Source of the DNA: Schlegelella_A sp038231215
Lineage (GTDB): Bacteria; Pseudomonadota; Gammaproteobacteria; Burkholderiales; Burkholderiaceae_C
NCBI GenBank assembly: GCA_038231215.1
Contig: JBBRLS010000021.1
Span: 7,510-71,509 of the forward strand
Direction: 5' to 3'
Length of the DNA stretch: 64,000 nt
Part shown: positions 26,758-35,289 of the stretch, piece by piece
How the letters are laid out: every line of letters begins with the position of its first letter
How positions within the stretch are numbered: position 1 is the stretch's first letter
Made by a program: the position numbers and the translations under genes
The notes under the pieces: generated by a model
The model's input: the letters and a program-made list of their open reading frames with translations, nothing else
What the model was told of the DNA's origin: nothing
The model's database searches: none

Positions 26758-28457
26758 GACACGGAAGGGAAAGCGCGGCCGGACTCTTCGGCCGTGTAGT
26801 AGCCGAGCGCCAGGTCGCGCTCGACGGCGGCGCGCGGCCGCGCCGCGCTCGGCCCGAAGCCGCCGCCGCCCGGCGTCGAGACGGCGATCACGTCGCCGGC
26901 GTGGATCTCGATGTCCTGGTCCTTCGACAGGTGCGGCGGCACGTAGCGCACGCCGTCGCGAATCACGGCGACGGTGTTGACGCCACCGGCCGAGCCGCCT
27001 TGCGCGCCGGGCGGGCCGGCACGGCCATGGTCCATCACCATCGAGACGCGCGCGTCGCCGCGGCGCAGCCGGATGCGGTAGTTGACGCCGAAGCCGCCGC
27101 GATGCTCGCCGGCGCCGCCCGAGCCTTCGTGCAGCGAGTACTCCTCGAACAGCACCGGATAGAGCTGCTCCATGATCTCGATCGGCGTCGTCTTCGAGAT
27201 GCCGATCGTCGAGCAGCCGTTGCTGATGCCGTCACCGGCCGGGCTGCCGCCGTAGCCGCCGCCCGAGATCACGTACATGACGTAGGCGCGCTTCTTCAGC
27301 GGATCGAAGCCGCCGACGCCGAGGTTGCCGCTGGTGCCCGCCGGCGCGCCGAAGAGCTGCTCGGGGATCGCCTTGCCGAGCGCCGCGAACACCGCTTCGG
27401 CGATGCGCTGGCTCACCTCGGCAGCGCAGCCCGAGACCGGCCGCGGATAGTGCGCGTAGAGAAAGGTGCCTTCGGGATCGACGATGTGCAGCGGCTCGAA
27501 GGTGCCGGCGTTGATCGCCGCTTCGGGAAATACGTGCTTGACGGCGAGATAGATCGACGAGCGCGTCGTCGCGATGACGCTGTTCATCGGCCCCTTGCAC
27601 GGCGGCGACGAGCCGCTCATGTCGAACGACAGCGCCGCGAGTTCGACATCGCTGCCGCCCGTCTTCGTGATGAGCATGGCGATGCGCAAGGGCTCGTCGA
27701 CGACGCCGTCGGAATCGACGAAGGCCTCGCCCTCATAGCTGCCGTCGGGAATCGTCGCGATCTTCTCGCGCATCTGTCGCGCGGCGCGACGCTTGAGCTC
27801 GACGACGGCGGCATCGACGGTGGCGTCGCCGTAGCGATCAAGCAAAGCGGCGAGGCGCTTCTCGCCGGTCGTGAGCGCAGCCGACTGGGCCTTGATGTCG
27901 CCGATGCGCTGGTCGGCGATGCGGATGTTCGACAGGATGATCGACAGGATTTCCTCGTCCATCACTCCTTGCTTGTAGAGCTTGACCGGCGGCAGGCGCA
28001 ATCCTTCCTGCTCGACCTCGGTGGCGTTGGCCGAAAAGCCGCCCGGCACCATGCCGCCGGTGTCGGGCCAGTGGCCGGTGTTGGCGAGCCAGCACCAGAG
28101 CTTGCCTGCGCGAAAGAAGGGCTGCACGAACTTCACGTCCATGAGGTGCGTGCCGCCGAGATAGGGATCGTTGACGATGAAGACATCGCCGGGATGCAGC
28201 GCGATCTTCAACCGGTTCACCCGCTCGATCACCGCCTGCACCGTGAACTGCATGGTGCCGACGAACACCGGCAGGCCGAGCTCACCCTGGGCGATCAGCT
28301 CGCCGCTCTCGCGGTGATAGATGCCGTCGGAGCGGTCGAGCGCCTCGGCGATCACGGGGCTGAACGCGCTGCGCACGAACGCCAGGTCCATTTCGTTGCA
28401 GACCTGCATCAGGCCGTTCTGCAGGACCGAAAGCGTGATCGGGTCGATCTTTGTCAT
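26754..28457 (-). CDS. hyuB: Hydantoinase B / oxoprolinase family protein
   Basis: This 567-residue protein shows family motifs DPITLSVLQNGLMQVCNEMD at the start, FIVNDPYLGGTHLMDV, WCWLANTGHWPDTGG and GGYGGSPAGDG. It is the partner of hydantoinase A, and the pair hydrolyses cyclic amides such as hydantoins, 5-oxoproline or related rings, usually with ATP. Overlap with the DUF1289 gene suggests co-translation. The intergenic region of 327 bases toward hyuA is unusually long for such partners and is filled by repeats. Confidence 0.9.
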   Translation of the reverse strand: MTKIDPITLSVLQNGLMQVCNEMDLAFVRSAFSPVIAEALDRSDGIYHRESGELIAQGELGLPVFVGTMQFTVQAVIERVNRLKIALHPGDVFIVNDPYLGGTHLMDVKFVQPFFRAGKLWCWLANTGHWPDTGGMVPGGFSANATEVEQEGLRLPPVKLYKQGVMDEEILSIILSNIRIADQRIGDIKAQSAALTTGEKRLAALLDRYGDATVDAAVVELKRRAARQMREKIATIPDGSYEGEAFVDSDGVVDEPLRIAMLITKTGGSDVELAALSFDMSGSSPPCKGPMNSVIATTRSSIYLAVKHVFPEAAINAGTFEPLHIVDPEGTFLYAHYPRPVSGCAAEVSQRIAEAVFAALGKAIPEQLFGAPAGTSGNLGVGGFDPLKKRAYVMYVISGGGYGGSPAGDGISNGCSTIGISKTTPIEIMEQLYPVLFEEYSLHEGSGGAGEHRGGFGVNYRIRLRRGDARVSMVMDHGRAGPPGAQGGSAGGVNTVAVIRDGVRYVPPHLSKDQDIEIHAGDVIAVSTPGGGGFGPSAARPRAAVERDLALGYYTAEESGRAFPSVS

Positions 28458-28784
28458 GTCGGCATTTTGCGCGTCAGATGCGCGTTCGCGTTCGCGCTCG
28501 CGGACGAGGGCATCGGGCGGCCGATTGCGCTCATGTCCCCCGAAACGCTGCTGCGCACCGTTTCTCCTCCTTTACTTCGCTCCATCGGCCACCCGACACC
28601 CTCGCCCGAACCGGGACGCTCGCCGAAAGAGCAAGAGCAGGAAGGTGGCGAGCGGGTCGGTGGGGCGCTCTGCGCAGCGAGGTATTAGGAGGAGAAGGCG
28701 GCGCAGCCGCCTTCGGGGGACATGAGCGGAGCAGAGCGCCCCGCCGGCCCGCTCGTCACGCCGACGGTCGCGAGAGTCAGTCGT
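28458..28784. other. Gene-free 327 bases between hyuA and hyuB, filled by inverted repeats
   Basis: The gap holds two facing copies of a repeat. GCTCATGTCCCCCGAA at 28529-28544 matches the complement of 28712-28727 exactly, and a CTCCTCCT-containing segment extends the similarity. An inner hairpin occurs at 28695-28713 (AAGGCGGCGCAGCCGCCTT). A second pair, GGGGCGCTCTGC at 28662 and GCAGAGCGCCCC at 28731, encloses it. No coding sequence or promoter is evident. The hyuA and hyuB genes may still be co-transcribed through it. Confidence 0.7.
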
Positions 28785-30830
28785 TCAGACCGTCACGATC
28801 AGGTTGCCGATTGAATCGACCTCGACCCGGTTGCCCGGCTCGATCACCGTCGTGCAGTCGAGCTGCTCGACAATGGCCGGGCCTTCGAAGCGCGCCTCGA
28901 TCGGCAAGTGCTCTCGCACGTAGACGGGTGTGTCGACCCAGCCGCCTTCGAACCACACCGGGCGTGTCGTGCGCCGGGCTTCGGCGAGCGAGGGCTTCGG
29001 CGATGCGCTGGCAATTGCGCGCAAGGACACGGCCTTGCGCTTGCCTATCACCGCGGTGTGCAGGTTGACGAGCACGGGCAGGATCTCCGGCAGCTCGACA
29101 CCGAAGCGCTTCCAATACGCCGCGGCGAAGACGGAGCGCAGCGCGTCGAGCGTGATCGCGGCGGAGGCTATGGCCACGGGCAGGATGTGGCTCTGGCCCT
29201 GGAACTGCATGTCGGCGCGGTGCAGCGTGACGATGCGCTCTACGGCGACTTTCTCGCGCGCCAGCAGCGCGCGGCCACTCGCGACTTGCGCCGCGAAGAC
29301 CTCGGCGATGCGCCCTTCGGCAATCGCCTCGAGCGGCTGGTTGACGGTGGCGACGAAGTCGTGGCGCAGGTCGGCAACGACGCAGCCGAGCGCGTTGGTG
29401 AGCCCCGGCCGCACCGGAATCAGCAGCTTGGGGATGCCGAGCTCGCGGGCCAACGCCGCCGCGTGCAGCGGCCCGGCGCCGCCGAAGGCGAAGAGCGAGA
29501 AGTCGCGCGGGTCGTGGCCGCGCGCCAGACTGACCATGCGGATCGCGCCGGCCATGCGGTCGTTGGCGACACGCACGATGGCGGCGGCCGCCTCGGTTGC
29601 ATCGAGGCCGAGCGGCGCGCCGACCTGCGCGAGCAGCGCGGCGCGGATCGCGTCCATCGAGACGGCGTGCTCGACGGCAAGCAAGCGATCCGGGTCGAGC
29701 CGGCCGAGCACGAGGTTGGCGTCGGTGATGGTCGGCCGCGTGCCGCCGCGGCCGTAGCAGATCGGGCCGGGCGCAGCGCCCGCGCTCTCGGGGCCGACCT
29801 TCAACATGCCCGAGGCATCGACCGAGGCGATCGAGCCGCCGCCCGCGCCTATCGTGTGCACGTCGACCATGGGCACGTGGATCGGCATCGCGTACTCGAG
29901 CTCGAGGTCGCTCGACACCGAAGGCTGGCCGCCGAGCACGAGCGCGACGTCGCTCGAGGTGCCGCCCATGTCGTAGGTCACGACGTTGCCGAATTCGCCC
30001 GGCCGCGCACCCGCTTGCATCGCCGTCGCCGCCGCCGCGATCACCCCCGAGGCCGGCCCCGACATCACGGTGGCAACGGCGTGCTCGGCGACGATGCTCG
30101 ACGACACCGTGCCGCCGTTGCCCTGCATCACGAGCAGCTCGCGCGCGAAGCCGCGCGCACGCAGCTCGCCTTGCAGGCGCTCGATGTAGCGATGCAGCAC
30201 CGGCTGGATCGCAGCGTTGACGGCCGCCGTCGTGCCGCGCTCGTACTCGCGGTATTCGGCGACGATCGTGTGGCCCGCCGTGACATAGCGGTTCGGCCAG
30301 AGGCCGCGCACGATCTCGGCGGCGCGCGCTTCGTGGTCGGGATTGATGTAGCTGTGCAGGAAGTGAATGACGACGCTTTCGGCGCCGAGCGCGATCAGTT
30401 GCCGCGCCGCCGCCGCGACCTGCGCTTCGTCGAGTGGCACCAGCACCTGGCCCTCGGCATCGACCCGCTCGTCGACCTCGAGGCGCAGGCGCCGCTCGAT
30501 CAGTGGCACGAACTTTCCCTTCAACCCGTACGGCGTCGGCCGCGTGCGCCGGCCGAGCTCGAGCACGTCGCGAAAGCCGCGCGTCGTGATAAGGCCGACG
30601 CTCGCGATCTTGCGCTCGAGCATGGCGTTGGTCGTCGTCGTCGTGCCGTGCACGATCGCCTCGAGGCCGGCCGGATCGACGCCCGCGGCGTCGAGCGCCG
30701 CGAGCACGCCGAAGGCCTGGTTCGGGGCAGTCGTCGGCACCTTGGCGATGCGCACCTCGCCGCTCTCGTCGTCGACGACGATCAGGTCGGTGAAGGTGCC
30801 GCCGACGTCAATGCCTGCGATGCGACTCAT
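28785..30830 (-). CDS. hyuA: Hydantoinase A / oxoprolinase family protein
   Basis: This 681-residue protein begins MSRIAGIDVGGTFTDLIVVD, the nucleotide-binding phosphate-1 motif. It also has the central TYDMGGTSSDVALV and GAGGGSIASVDASGMLKVGP signatures of the family. Length fits hydantoinase A (about 680-700) rather than the fused 1,200-residue 5-oxoprolinase. An ATG 105 bases upstream is in frame, but the sequence before MSRIAG is not family-like. Upstream lies the methyltransferase gene, 16 bases away. The pair with HyuB would open a cyclic amide. Confidence 0.9.
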   Translation of the reverse strand: MSRIAGIDVGGTFTDLIVVDDESGEVRIAKVPTTAPNQAFGVLAALDAAGVDPAGLEAIVHGTTTTTNAMLERKIASVGLITTRGFRDVLELGRRTRPTPYGLKGKFVPLIERRLRLEVDERVDAEGQVLVPLDEAQVAAAARQLIALGAESVVIHFLHSYINPDHEARAAEIVRGLWPNRYVTAGHTIVAEYREYERGTTAAVNAAIQPVLHRYIERLQGELRARGFARELLVMQGNGGTVSSSIVAEHAVATVMSGPASGVIAAAATAMQAGARPGEFGNVVTYDMGGTSSDVALVLGGQPSVSSDLELEYAMPIHVPMVDVHTIGAGGGSIASVDASGMLKVGPESAGAAPGPICYGRGGTRPTITDANLVLGRLDPDRLLAVEHAVSMDAIRAALLAQVGAPLGLDATEAAAAIVRVANDRMAGAIRMVSLARGHDPRDFSLFAFGGAGPLHAAALARELGIPKLLIPVRPGLTNALGCVVADLRHDFVATVNQPLEAIAEGRIAEVFAAQVASGRALLAREKVAVERIVTLHRADMQFQGQSHILPVAIASAAITLDALRSVFAAAYWKRFGVELPEILPVLVNLHTAVIGKRKAVSLRAIASASPKPSLAEARRTTRPVWFEGGWVDTPVYVREHLPIEARFEGPAIVEQLDCTTVIEPGNRVEVDSIGNLIVTV

Positions 30831-30846
30831 CGCCGGGCGCGCTCCG

Positions 30847-31665
30847 TCATTTGCCCACGACGACGACGTGCGCCTGGATCTTGCCGTCGACCGGCCCGCT
30901 GCCGAAGCGCGCGGCGAGCTCTCGTTCCGCTGCATCGGTGCACGTCTCGAGCTTGGCCTTGTCGCGTGCCTCGATCTCGTTGCGCCATGGCGTGCCCTGG
31001 CAATAGGCCATCGCCGGCAAGCGCGCCGAGGCGGCGCGGCTGCGCGCGCTGACGGTGACCATCTCCGGCGCAGCGTCGAAGCCGCCTCGCTTCAGATCCT
31101 CTGCGATGGTGGCGAGCTCGTGGTAGCCGTGCGGCACGCGCGACATGAAGCGTGGCGGATCGTCGGGGAAAACCGACTGCAAGGCCGTCATCACGGCGTC
31201 GGCGAATTCGTTCTCTGCGATGCGGTCCCAGGCGTTGAAGAGAAAGCTGCCGCCCGGCGCGAGCACGCGGCGCGCCTCAGCGAACGCCTTCGCCCTGTCG
31301 GGAAAGAACATGACGCCGAACTGGCAGACGACGGCATCGAAGCTCTCGTCGGCGAACGGCAGTTGCATCGCGTCGGCCTGCCGCCACTGCACCGGCCTTG
31401 CCGTTCCCACCACTGCCGCCTGGTCGAGCATCGCCTGGTTGAGATCGGTTGCGACGATGCTCGTGCCCTCGGGCAGCAGCGCCGCCATGCCCCGCGTGAC
31501 CACTCCGGTGCCGGCCGCGATCTCGAGCACGCGCCGCGGCGCGCTCGCCACGACGCGCGCCGCCAGATCGTCGGCGTAGGGCTGGAAGATGAGCGGCACG
31601 AGCAGCGTCTCGTACAGCCTGGGAATCGATCCGGCGAAGAGGGTGTCGGTGGCGGGCGCATTCAT
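30847..31665 (-). CDS. Class I SAM-dependent methyltransferase
   Basis: This 272-residue protein has the SAM-binding motif VLEIAAGTGVVTRGM, an acidic strand (VATDLN), the ADAMQLPFADESFDAVVCQF segment, and VLAPGGSFLFNAWD. These resemble UbiE-like or small-molecule methyltransferases. It lies between the LivF-like ATPase gene and hyuA, in the same direction and closely spaced. A SAM-dependent step within a hydantoinase locus is not standard, so its substrate may be a catabolic intermediate or it may be unrelated. The ATG at 31665 is followed by a normal N-terminus. Confidence 0.82.
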   Translation of the reverse strand: MNAPATDTLFAGSIPRLYETLLVPLIFQPYADDLAARVVASAPRRVLEIAAGTGVVTRGMAALLPEGTSIVATDLNQAMLDQAAVVGTARPVQWRQADAMQLPFADESFDAVVCQFGVMFFPDRAKAFAEARRVLAPGGSFLFNAWDRIAENEFADAVMTALQSVFPDDPPRFMSRVPHGYHELATIAEDLKRGGFDAAPEMVTVSARSRAASARLPAMAYCQGTPWRNEIEARDKAKLETCTDAAERELAARFGSGPVDGKIQAHVVVVGK

Positions 31666-31694
31666 GTGTCGATCCTCGGCGGAATTGATCCGGC

Positions 31695-32420
31695 TTATAC
31701 GCTCAGGTGCGTGCGCAGCATCGTCTCGTCGCTCATCAGTGCCTCCATCGTGCCGTCGAACTTCACCTCGCCCTTTTCGAGGACGACGGCGCGATCGGAC
31801 ACGAGCCGCGCGAAGTGCAGGTTCTGCTCGGAAAGCAGGACCGCGACGCCGGCTGCCTTCAACGACGCGATCATGCGCGCCATCTCCTCGACGATGATGG
31901 GCGCCACGCCTTCCGAAGGCTCGTCGAGCAGCACGAGGTAGGGGTTGCCCATCAGCGTACGCGCGACGGTGAGCATCTGCTGCTCGCCCCCACTCATGCG
32001 GCCGCCGGGCCGGTCGGGCATCGCGCCCAGGTTCGGAAAGAGCGCGTAGAGCCGCTCGGGCGTCCAGGCGGCCTGACCGTCGCGCGGCGGCTGGCGTGCC
32101 ACGGCGAGGTTCTCGCGCACCGTGAGGTCGGTGAAGATGCGCCGGTCCTCGGGCACCCAGCCGAGGCCGAGGCGGCCGATGCGATACGCCGGCAAGGCCG
32201 AGATGTCGCGGCCGCGGAAGGCGATGCGGCCGCGCTTCTTGGCCATCAGCCCCATGATGGCCTTCATCGTCGTCGACTTGCCGGCGCCGTTGCGCCCGAC
32301 CAGCGCCACGCACTCGCCGACGCCGACCGCCAGGCTCACGCCGTAGAGGATCTGCGCCTGGCCGTACCAGGCGTCGAGGGAGTCGACCTCGAGCATCGCG
32401 GTCGTTGTCATCCCGGGCAT
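31695..32420 (-). CDS. Liv-type ABC transporter ATP-binding protein, LivF-like
   Basis: This is a 241-residue ATPase. Walker A is GRNGAGKST, the signature is MSGGEQQML, and Walker B is LVLLDEPSEGVAP. It ends at FDGTMEAL and HLSV as in LivF proteins. Starts at 32420 (MPGMTTT) and 32411 (MTTTAML) are both possible. It belongs to the second Liv-type importer in the window, with fused permease and a separate binding protein upstream. Confidence 0.88.
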   Translation of the reverse strand: MPGMTTTAMLEVDSLDAWYGQAQILYGVSLAVGVGECVALVGRNGAGKSTTMKAIMGLMAKKRGRIAFRGRDISALPAYRIGRLGLGWVPEDRRIFTDLTVRENLAVARQPPRDGQAAWTPERLYALFPNLGAMPDRPGGRMSGGEQQMLTVARTLMGNPYLVLLDEPSEGVAPIIVEEMARMIASLKAAGVAVLLSEQNLHFARLVSDRAVVLEKGEVKFDGTMEALMSDETMLRTHLSV

Positions 32421-32458
32421 GCCTCGACCCTTGTCATCCTCAGCGCGCCTCGACCCTT

Positions 32459-32526
32459 GTCATCCTGAGCGCAGCGAAGGATCTCTTCGTGCGGCCTCGA
32501 GATCCTTCGCTTCGCTCAGGATGACA
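32459..32526. repeat. Dispersed imperfect palindrome, copy E, with partial copy at 32433
   Basis: The full copy runs from GTCATCCTGAGCGCAGCGAA at 32459 to CAGGATGACA at 32526. A partial direct copy (TTGTCATCCTCAGCGCGCCT) precedes it at about 32431, sharing the flanking CCTCGACCCTTGTCATCCT. It supplies the C-terminus and stop of the LivG-like gene. Confidence 0.8.
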
Positions 32527-33341
32527 GCTTCTCCGAAGGTCGTGCCGCCGCCGAAGTAGACCTCACGCACCCTGGCGTCGTCGCGCACTTCCGCCGGCGT
32601 CCCTTCGGCGATGAGTTTGCCGCGGGCGAGCACGATGATGCGATCGGCGTGCGCGAACACGACGTCCATGCTGTGCTCGGTGAAGAGCACGCCGATCGAC
32701 TGCTCGCGCGAGAGCTGGCGCGCCAGGGCCATCAATTCGTTTCGCTCGCGCGGCGCCATGCCGGCGGTCGGCTCGTCCATCAACAGCAGGCGCGGCCGGT
32801 GCGCCAGCGCGATCGCCAGCTCGACGCGCTTGACATCGCCGTAGGCGAGCACGCTGGTCGCGCGATCGGCCTGCGCCGCCATGCCGACGCTGTCGAGCAA
32901 GGCGATCGCCTCGTCGCGGAACTGCGTGCGCGCCGGTCGCCAGAAGCCGAACACGCGGCCGGCGTGCGAGAGCAGCGCGAGCTGCACGTTCTCGACGACG
33001 GTGAGCGAAGCGAAGGTCTCGGCGATCTGGAAAGTGCGGCCCACACCCTGGCGCCAGATCGCCTCGGGCCGCAGGCCGACGAGCTCGGTGCCGTCGAGCA
33101 TCACCGAGCCGGCGTCGGGCGCGAGCTGGCCGCCGACCATATTGAAGCAGGTCGTCTTGCCCGCGCCGTTGGGCCCGATCAGCGCGAGCATCTCGCCGGC
33201 GGCGAGCGAGAAGCTCACGTCGGCGACAGCGCGCACGCCGCCGAAAGACTTCGACAGGCCACGCACGACCAGCAGCGGCGTTACTTCTCCCTCTCCCGCT
33301 GGCGGGAGGGGGTGAGAGTGAGGGTGGTCCAGGCGCGCCAC
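32460..33341 (-). CDS. Liv-type ABC transporter ATP-binding protein, LivG-like, with repeat-derived ends
   Basis: This 293-residue ATPase carries Walker A (GPNGAGKTT) and Walker B (LLMDEPTAGMAP), with QIAETFASLTVVENVQLALL typical of LivG. The GTG at 33341 opens a frame whose first residues (MARLDHPHSHPLPPAGEGE) are encoded by a common intergenic repeat. The last residues (about AVILSEAKDLE... SLRSG) are encoded by palindrome copy E. Only residues about 21-270 are family sequence. No better start is visible within the core, so translation presumably begins in the repeat. It lies 9 bases after the fused permease gene. Confidence 0.83.
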   Translation of the reverse strand: MARLDHPHSHPLPPAGEGEVTPLLVVRGLSKSFGGVRAVADVSFSLAAGEMLALIGPNGAGKTTCFNMVGGQLAPDAGSVMLDGTELVGLRPEAIWRQGVGRTFQIAETFASLTVVENVQLALLSHAGRVFGFWRPARTQFRDEAIALLDSVGMAAQADRATSVLAYGDVKRVELAIALAHRPRLLLMDEPTAGMAPRERNELMALARQLSREQSIGVLFTEHSMDVVFAHADRIIVLARGKLIAEGTPAEVRDDARVREVYFGGGTTFGEAVILSEAKDLEAARRDPSLRSG

Positions 33342-33391
33342 CGCAGCCCCTCACCCCAGCCCTCTCCCCGCGGCGCGGGGAGAGGGAGTGG
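33282..33391. repeat. Two copies of a CTCTCCC-type hairpin repeat
   Basis: CTCTCCCGCTGGCGGGAGGG lies at about 33291-33310, and CTCTCCCCGCGGCGCGGGGAGAG lies at about 33362-33384; each can form a strong hairpin. The intervening bases contain GGTGAGAGTGAGGG and CCCTCACCCC, parts of the same element family. It sits at the junction of the fused permease and the LivG-like gene. The reading frames of both pass through it, giving PLPPAGEGE in one and STPSPRAAGRGLG in the other. Confidence 0.7.
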
Positions 33392-35282
33392 AGACGCCGT
33401 CATCGTCGCGGATGAAGACGCGCTTCAAGCCGCCGGCGACGCCGAGTGGAAAGACGAGCACCAGCGCGAGCATGACGATGCCGAGCAGGGCTCGCCAGTA
33501 GTCGGTCTGCCGCGCCACCGTGTCCTGCAGCCAGGTGAAGAGCGCGCCGCCGACCCACGGACCGGAGACGGCCTGCACACCGCCGAGCAGCACCATGACC
33601 AGGCCGTCGACCGACTTGCCGACGCCCAGCGTCTCGGGCGAGATCGTTCCTTTCGCGAAGGCGAACAACGACCCGGCGAGCCCGGCGATCGTGCCGGCGA
33701 CGACGAAGGCCGCCCACTGCAAGCGCGGCAGCCGAATGCCGATCGCCGCGGCGCGCAGCGGCGAATCGCGGCCGGCGCGCAGGGCCAGGCCGAACGGCGC
33801 GTGCAGCATGCGCACGAGCAGACCGCCGCCAGCGATCGTGCAGGCGAGCGTCAGCAGGTAGTACGCCGGCTTGGGAGCGAGCCAGGCCGAAGGCCAGATG
33901 CCGACCAGGCCGTTGCTGCCGCCAGTCAGCGCGTCCCACTGGAAGACGACCGACCAGACGATCTGCGCGAAGGCGAGCGTCAGCATCGCCAGGTAGACGC
34001 CCGAGAGGCGCACGCAGAACCAGCCGAACACGAAGGCGCCGAGCGCCGCGAGCAGCGGCGCGAGCAGCAGCGACGCCTCCATCGGCAAGCCAAGCGCCTT
34101 GAAGCACAGCGCCGCGCCGTACGCGCCGAGACCGAAGTAGGCGGCGTGGCCGAACGAATGCATACCGGCCGGTCCCATCAGGAAGTGCAGGCTGGCCGCG
34201 AAGAGCACCGCGATGAGCACGTCGATCATCAGCACGACGGCGTACGGTGCCGACGCGTTGAGCAGTGCGACGAGCACCAGCGCCGCGAGCGCGACCCAGC
34301 CGGCGCGCCGCCACACGGCCGGCAAGGGCCGCAGCGGCTGCTCGATCGCGCCCTCGCCGCGCGCTACGGCCTGCGGCTTGCCGAACAGTCCCCACGGCCG
34401 CCACACGAGAACGACCGCCATCACCAGGAACTCGGCGACGAGGGTGAGCTTGCTGAGCGGAAACGGCGCGCCGAAGACGTCGATCGATCCGGCGGCGATG
34501 CAGAAGGCCTTGACCATCGCGATCAGCACCGCCGCGACGAAAGCGCCGACGATCGAGCCCATGCCGCCCACGACGACGACGACGAAGGCCTCGCCGATCA
34601 GCGCCAGGTCGAGATTGAGGTTGGCCGGCTCGTGCGGCATCTGCAGCGCGCCGCCGAGCGCGGCGAGAAAGGTGCCGAGCGCGAACACCGAAGTGAAGAG
34701 CCAGCGCTGGTTGACGCCGAGCGCGCCGACCATCTCGCGGTCCTGCGTGGCGGCGCGCACGAGCAGGCCCCAGCGCGTCTTGGTGAGCAGCAGCCAGAGC
34801 GCGCCGAGCACGACCGGGCCGACGAAGATCGAGAACACGTCGTAGCTCGGGAAGAGCTTGCCGAGCACGTCGACCGCGCCCTTCATGGCCGGCGCCTTCG
34901 GACCGAGCAGGTCTTCCGAACCCCACATCCAGAGGGCCGCGTCGCGGATCACGAGGACGAGCGCGAAGGTGGCGAGCAACTGGTACAGCTCGGGCGCGGC
35001 GTAGAGCCGACGCAGCACCAGCATTTCGATCGCCGAGCCGAGCAAGGCGACGAGCAGCGCGGCGAGCAGGACGCCGCCCCACCAGCCGAGCGGCCCGATG
35101 CCGGCGAAGGCCTGCGCCAGCGACACCGCTGCGTAGAGCCCGAGCATGTAGAACGAGCCGTGCGCGAAATTGACGACGCGCGTCACGCCGAAGATCAGCG
35201 ACAGGCCGCTGCCGACGAGAAAGAGCGCCGAGGCCGAGGCCAGACCGGTGAGGATCTGGAGGACGACGGCCGAGAGCGACAT
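33351..35282 (-). CDS. Fused Liv-type permease (LivH-LivM)
   Basis: This 643-residue protein joins two permeases normally made by separate genes. Residues 1-300 are LivH-like (SLIFGVTRVVNFAHGSFYML; TQDREMVGALGV), and about 330-630 are LivM-like (MGPAGMHSFGHAAYFGLGAY; LRAGRDSPLRAAAIGI). The linker at about 300-335 contains RPLPAVWRRAG. The last dozen residues (STPSPRAAGRGLG) come from the intergenic repeat at 33.36 kb. Such fusions are known in some Liv-like importers. The stop is 9 bases before the LivG-like start. Confidence 0.88.
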   Translation of the reverse strand: MSLSAVVLQILTGLASASALFLVGSGLSLIFGVTRVVNFAHGSFYMLGLYAAVSLAQAFAGIGPLGWWGGVLLAALLVALLGSAIEMLVLRRLYAAPELYQLLATFALVLVIRDAALWMWGSEDLLGPKAPAMKGAVDVLGKLFPSYDVFSIFVGPVVLGALWLLLTKTRWGLLVRAATQDREMVGALGVNQRWLFTSVFALGTFLAALGGALQMPHEPANLNLDLALIGEAFVVVVVGGMGSIVGAFVAAVLIAMVKAFCIAAGSIDVFGAPFPLSKLTLVAEFLVMAVVLVWRPWGLFGKPQAVARGEGAIEQPLRPLPAVWRRAGWVALAALVLVALLNASAPYAVVLMIDVLIAVLFAASLHFLMGPAGMHSFGHAAYFGLGAYGAALCFKALGLPMEASLLLAPLLAALGAFVFGWFCVRLSGVYLAMLTLAFAQIVWSVVFQWDALTGGSNGLVGIWPSAWLAPKPAYYLLTLACTIAGGGLLVRMLHAPFGLALRAGRDSPLRAAAIGIRLPRLQWAAFVVAGTIAGLAGSLFAFAKGTISPETLGVGKSVDGLVMVLLGGVQAVSGPWVGGALFTWLQDTVARQTDYWRALLGIVMLALVLVFPLGVAGGLKRVFIRDDDGVSTPSPRAAGRGLG

Positions 35283-35289
35283 CGTCGCT

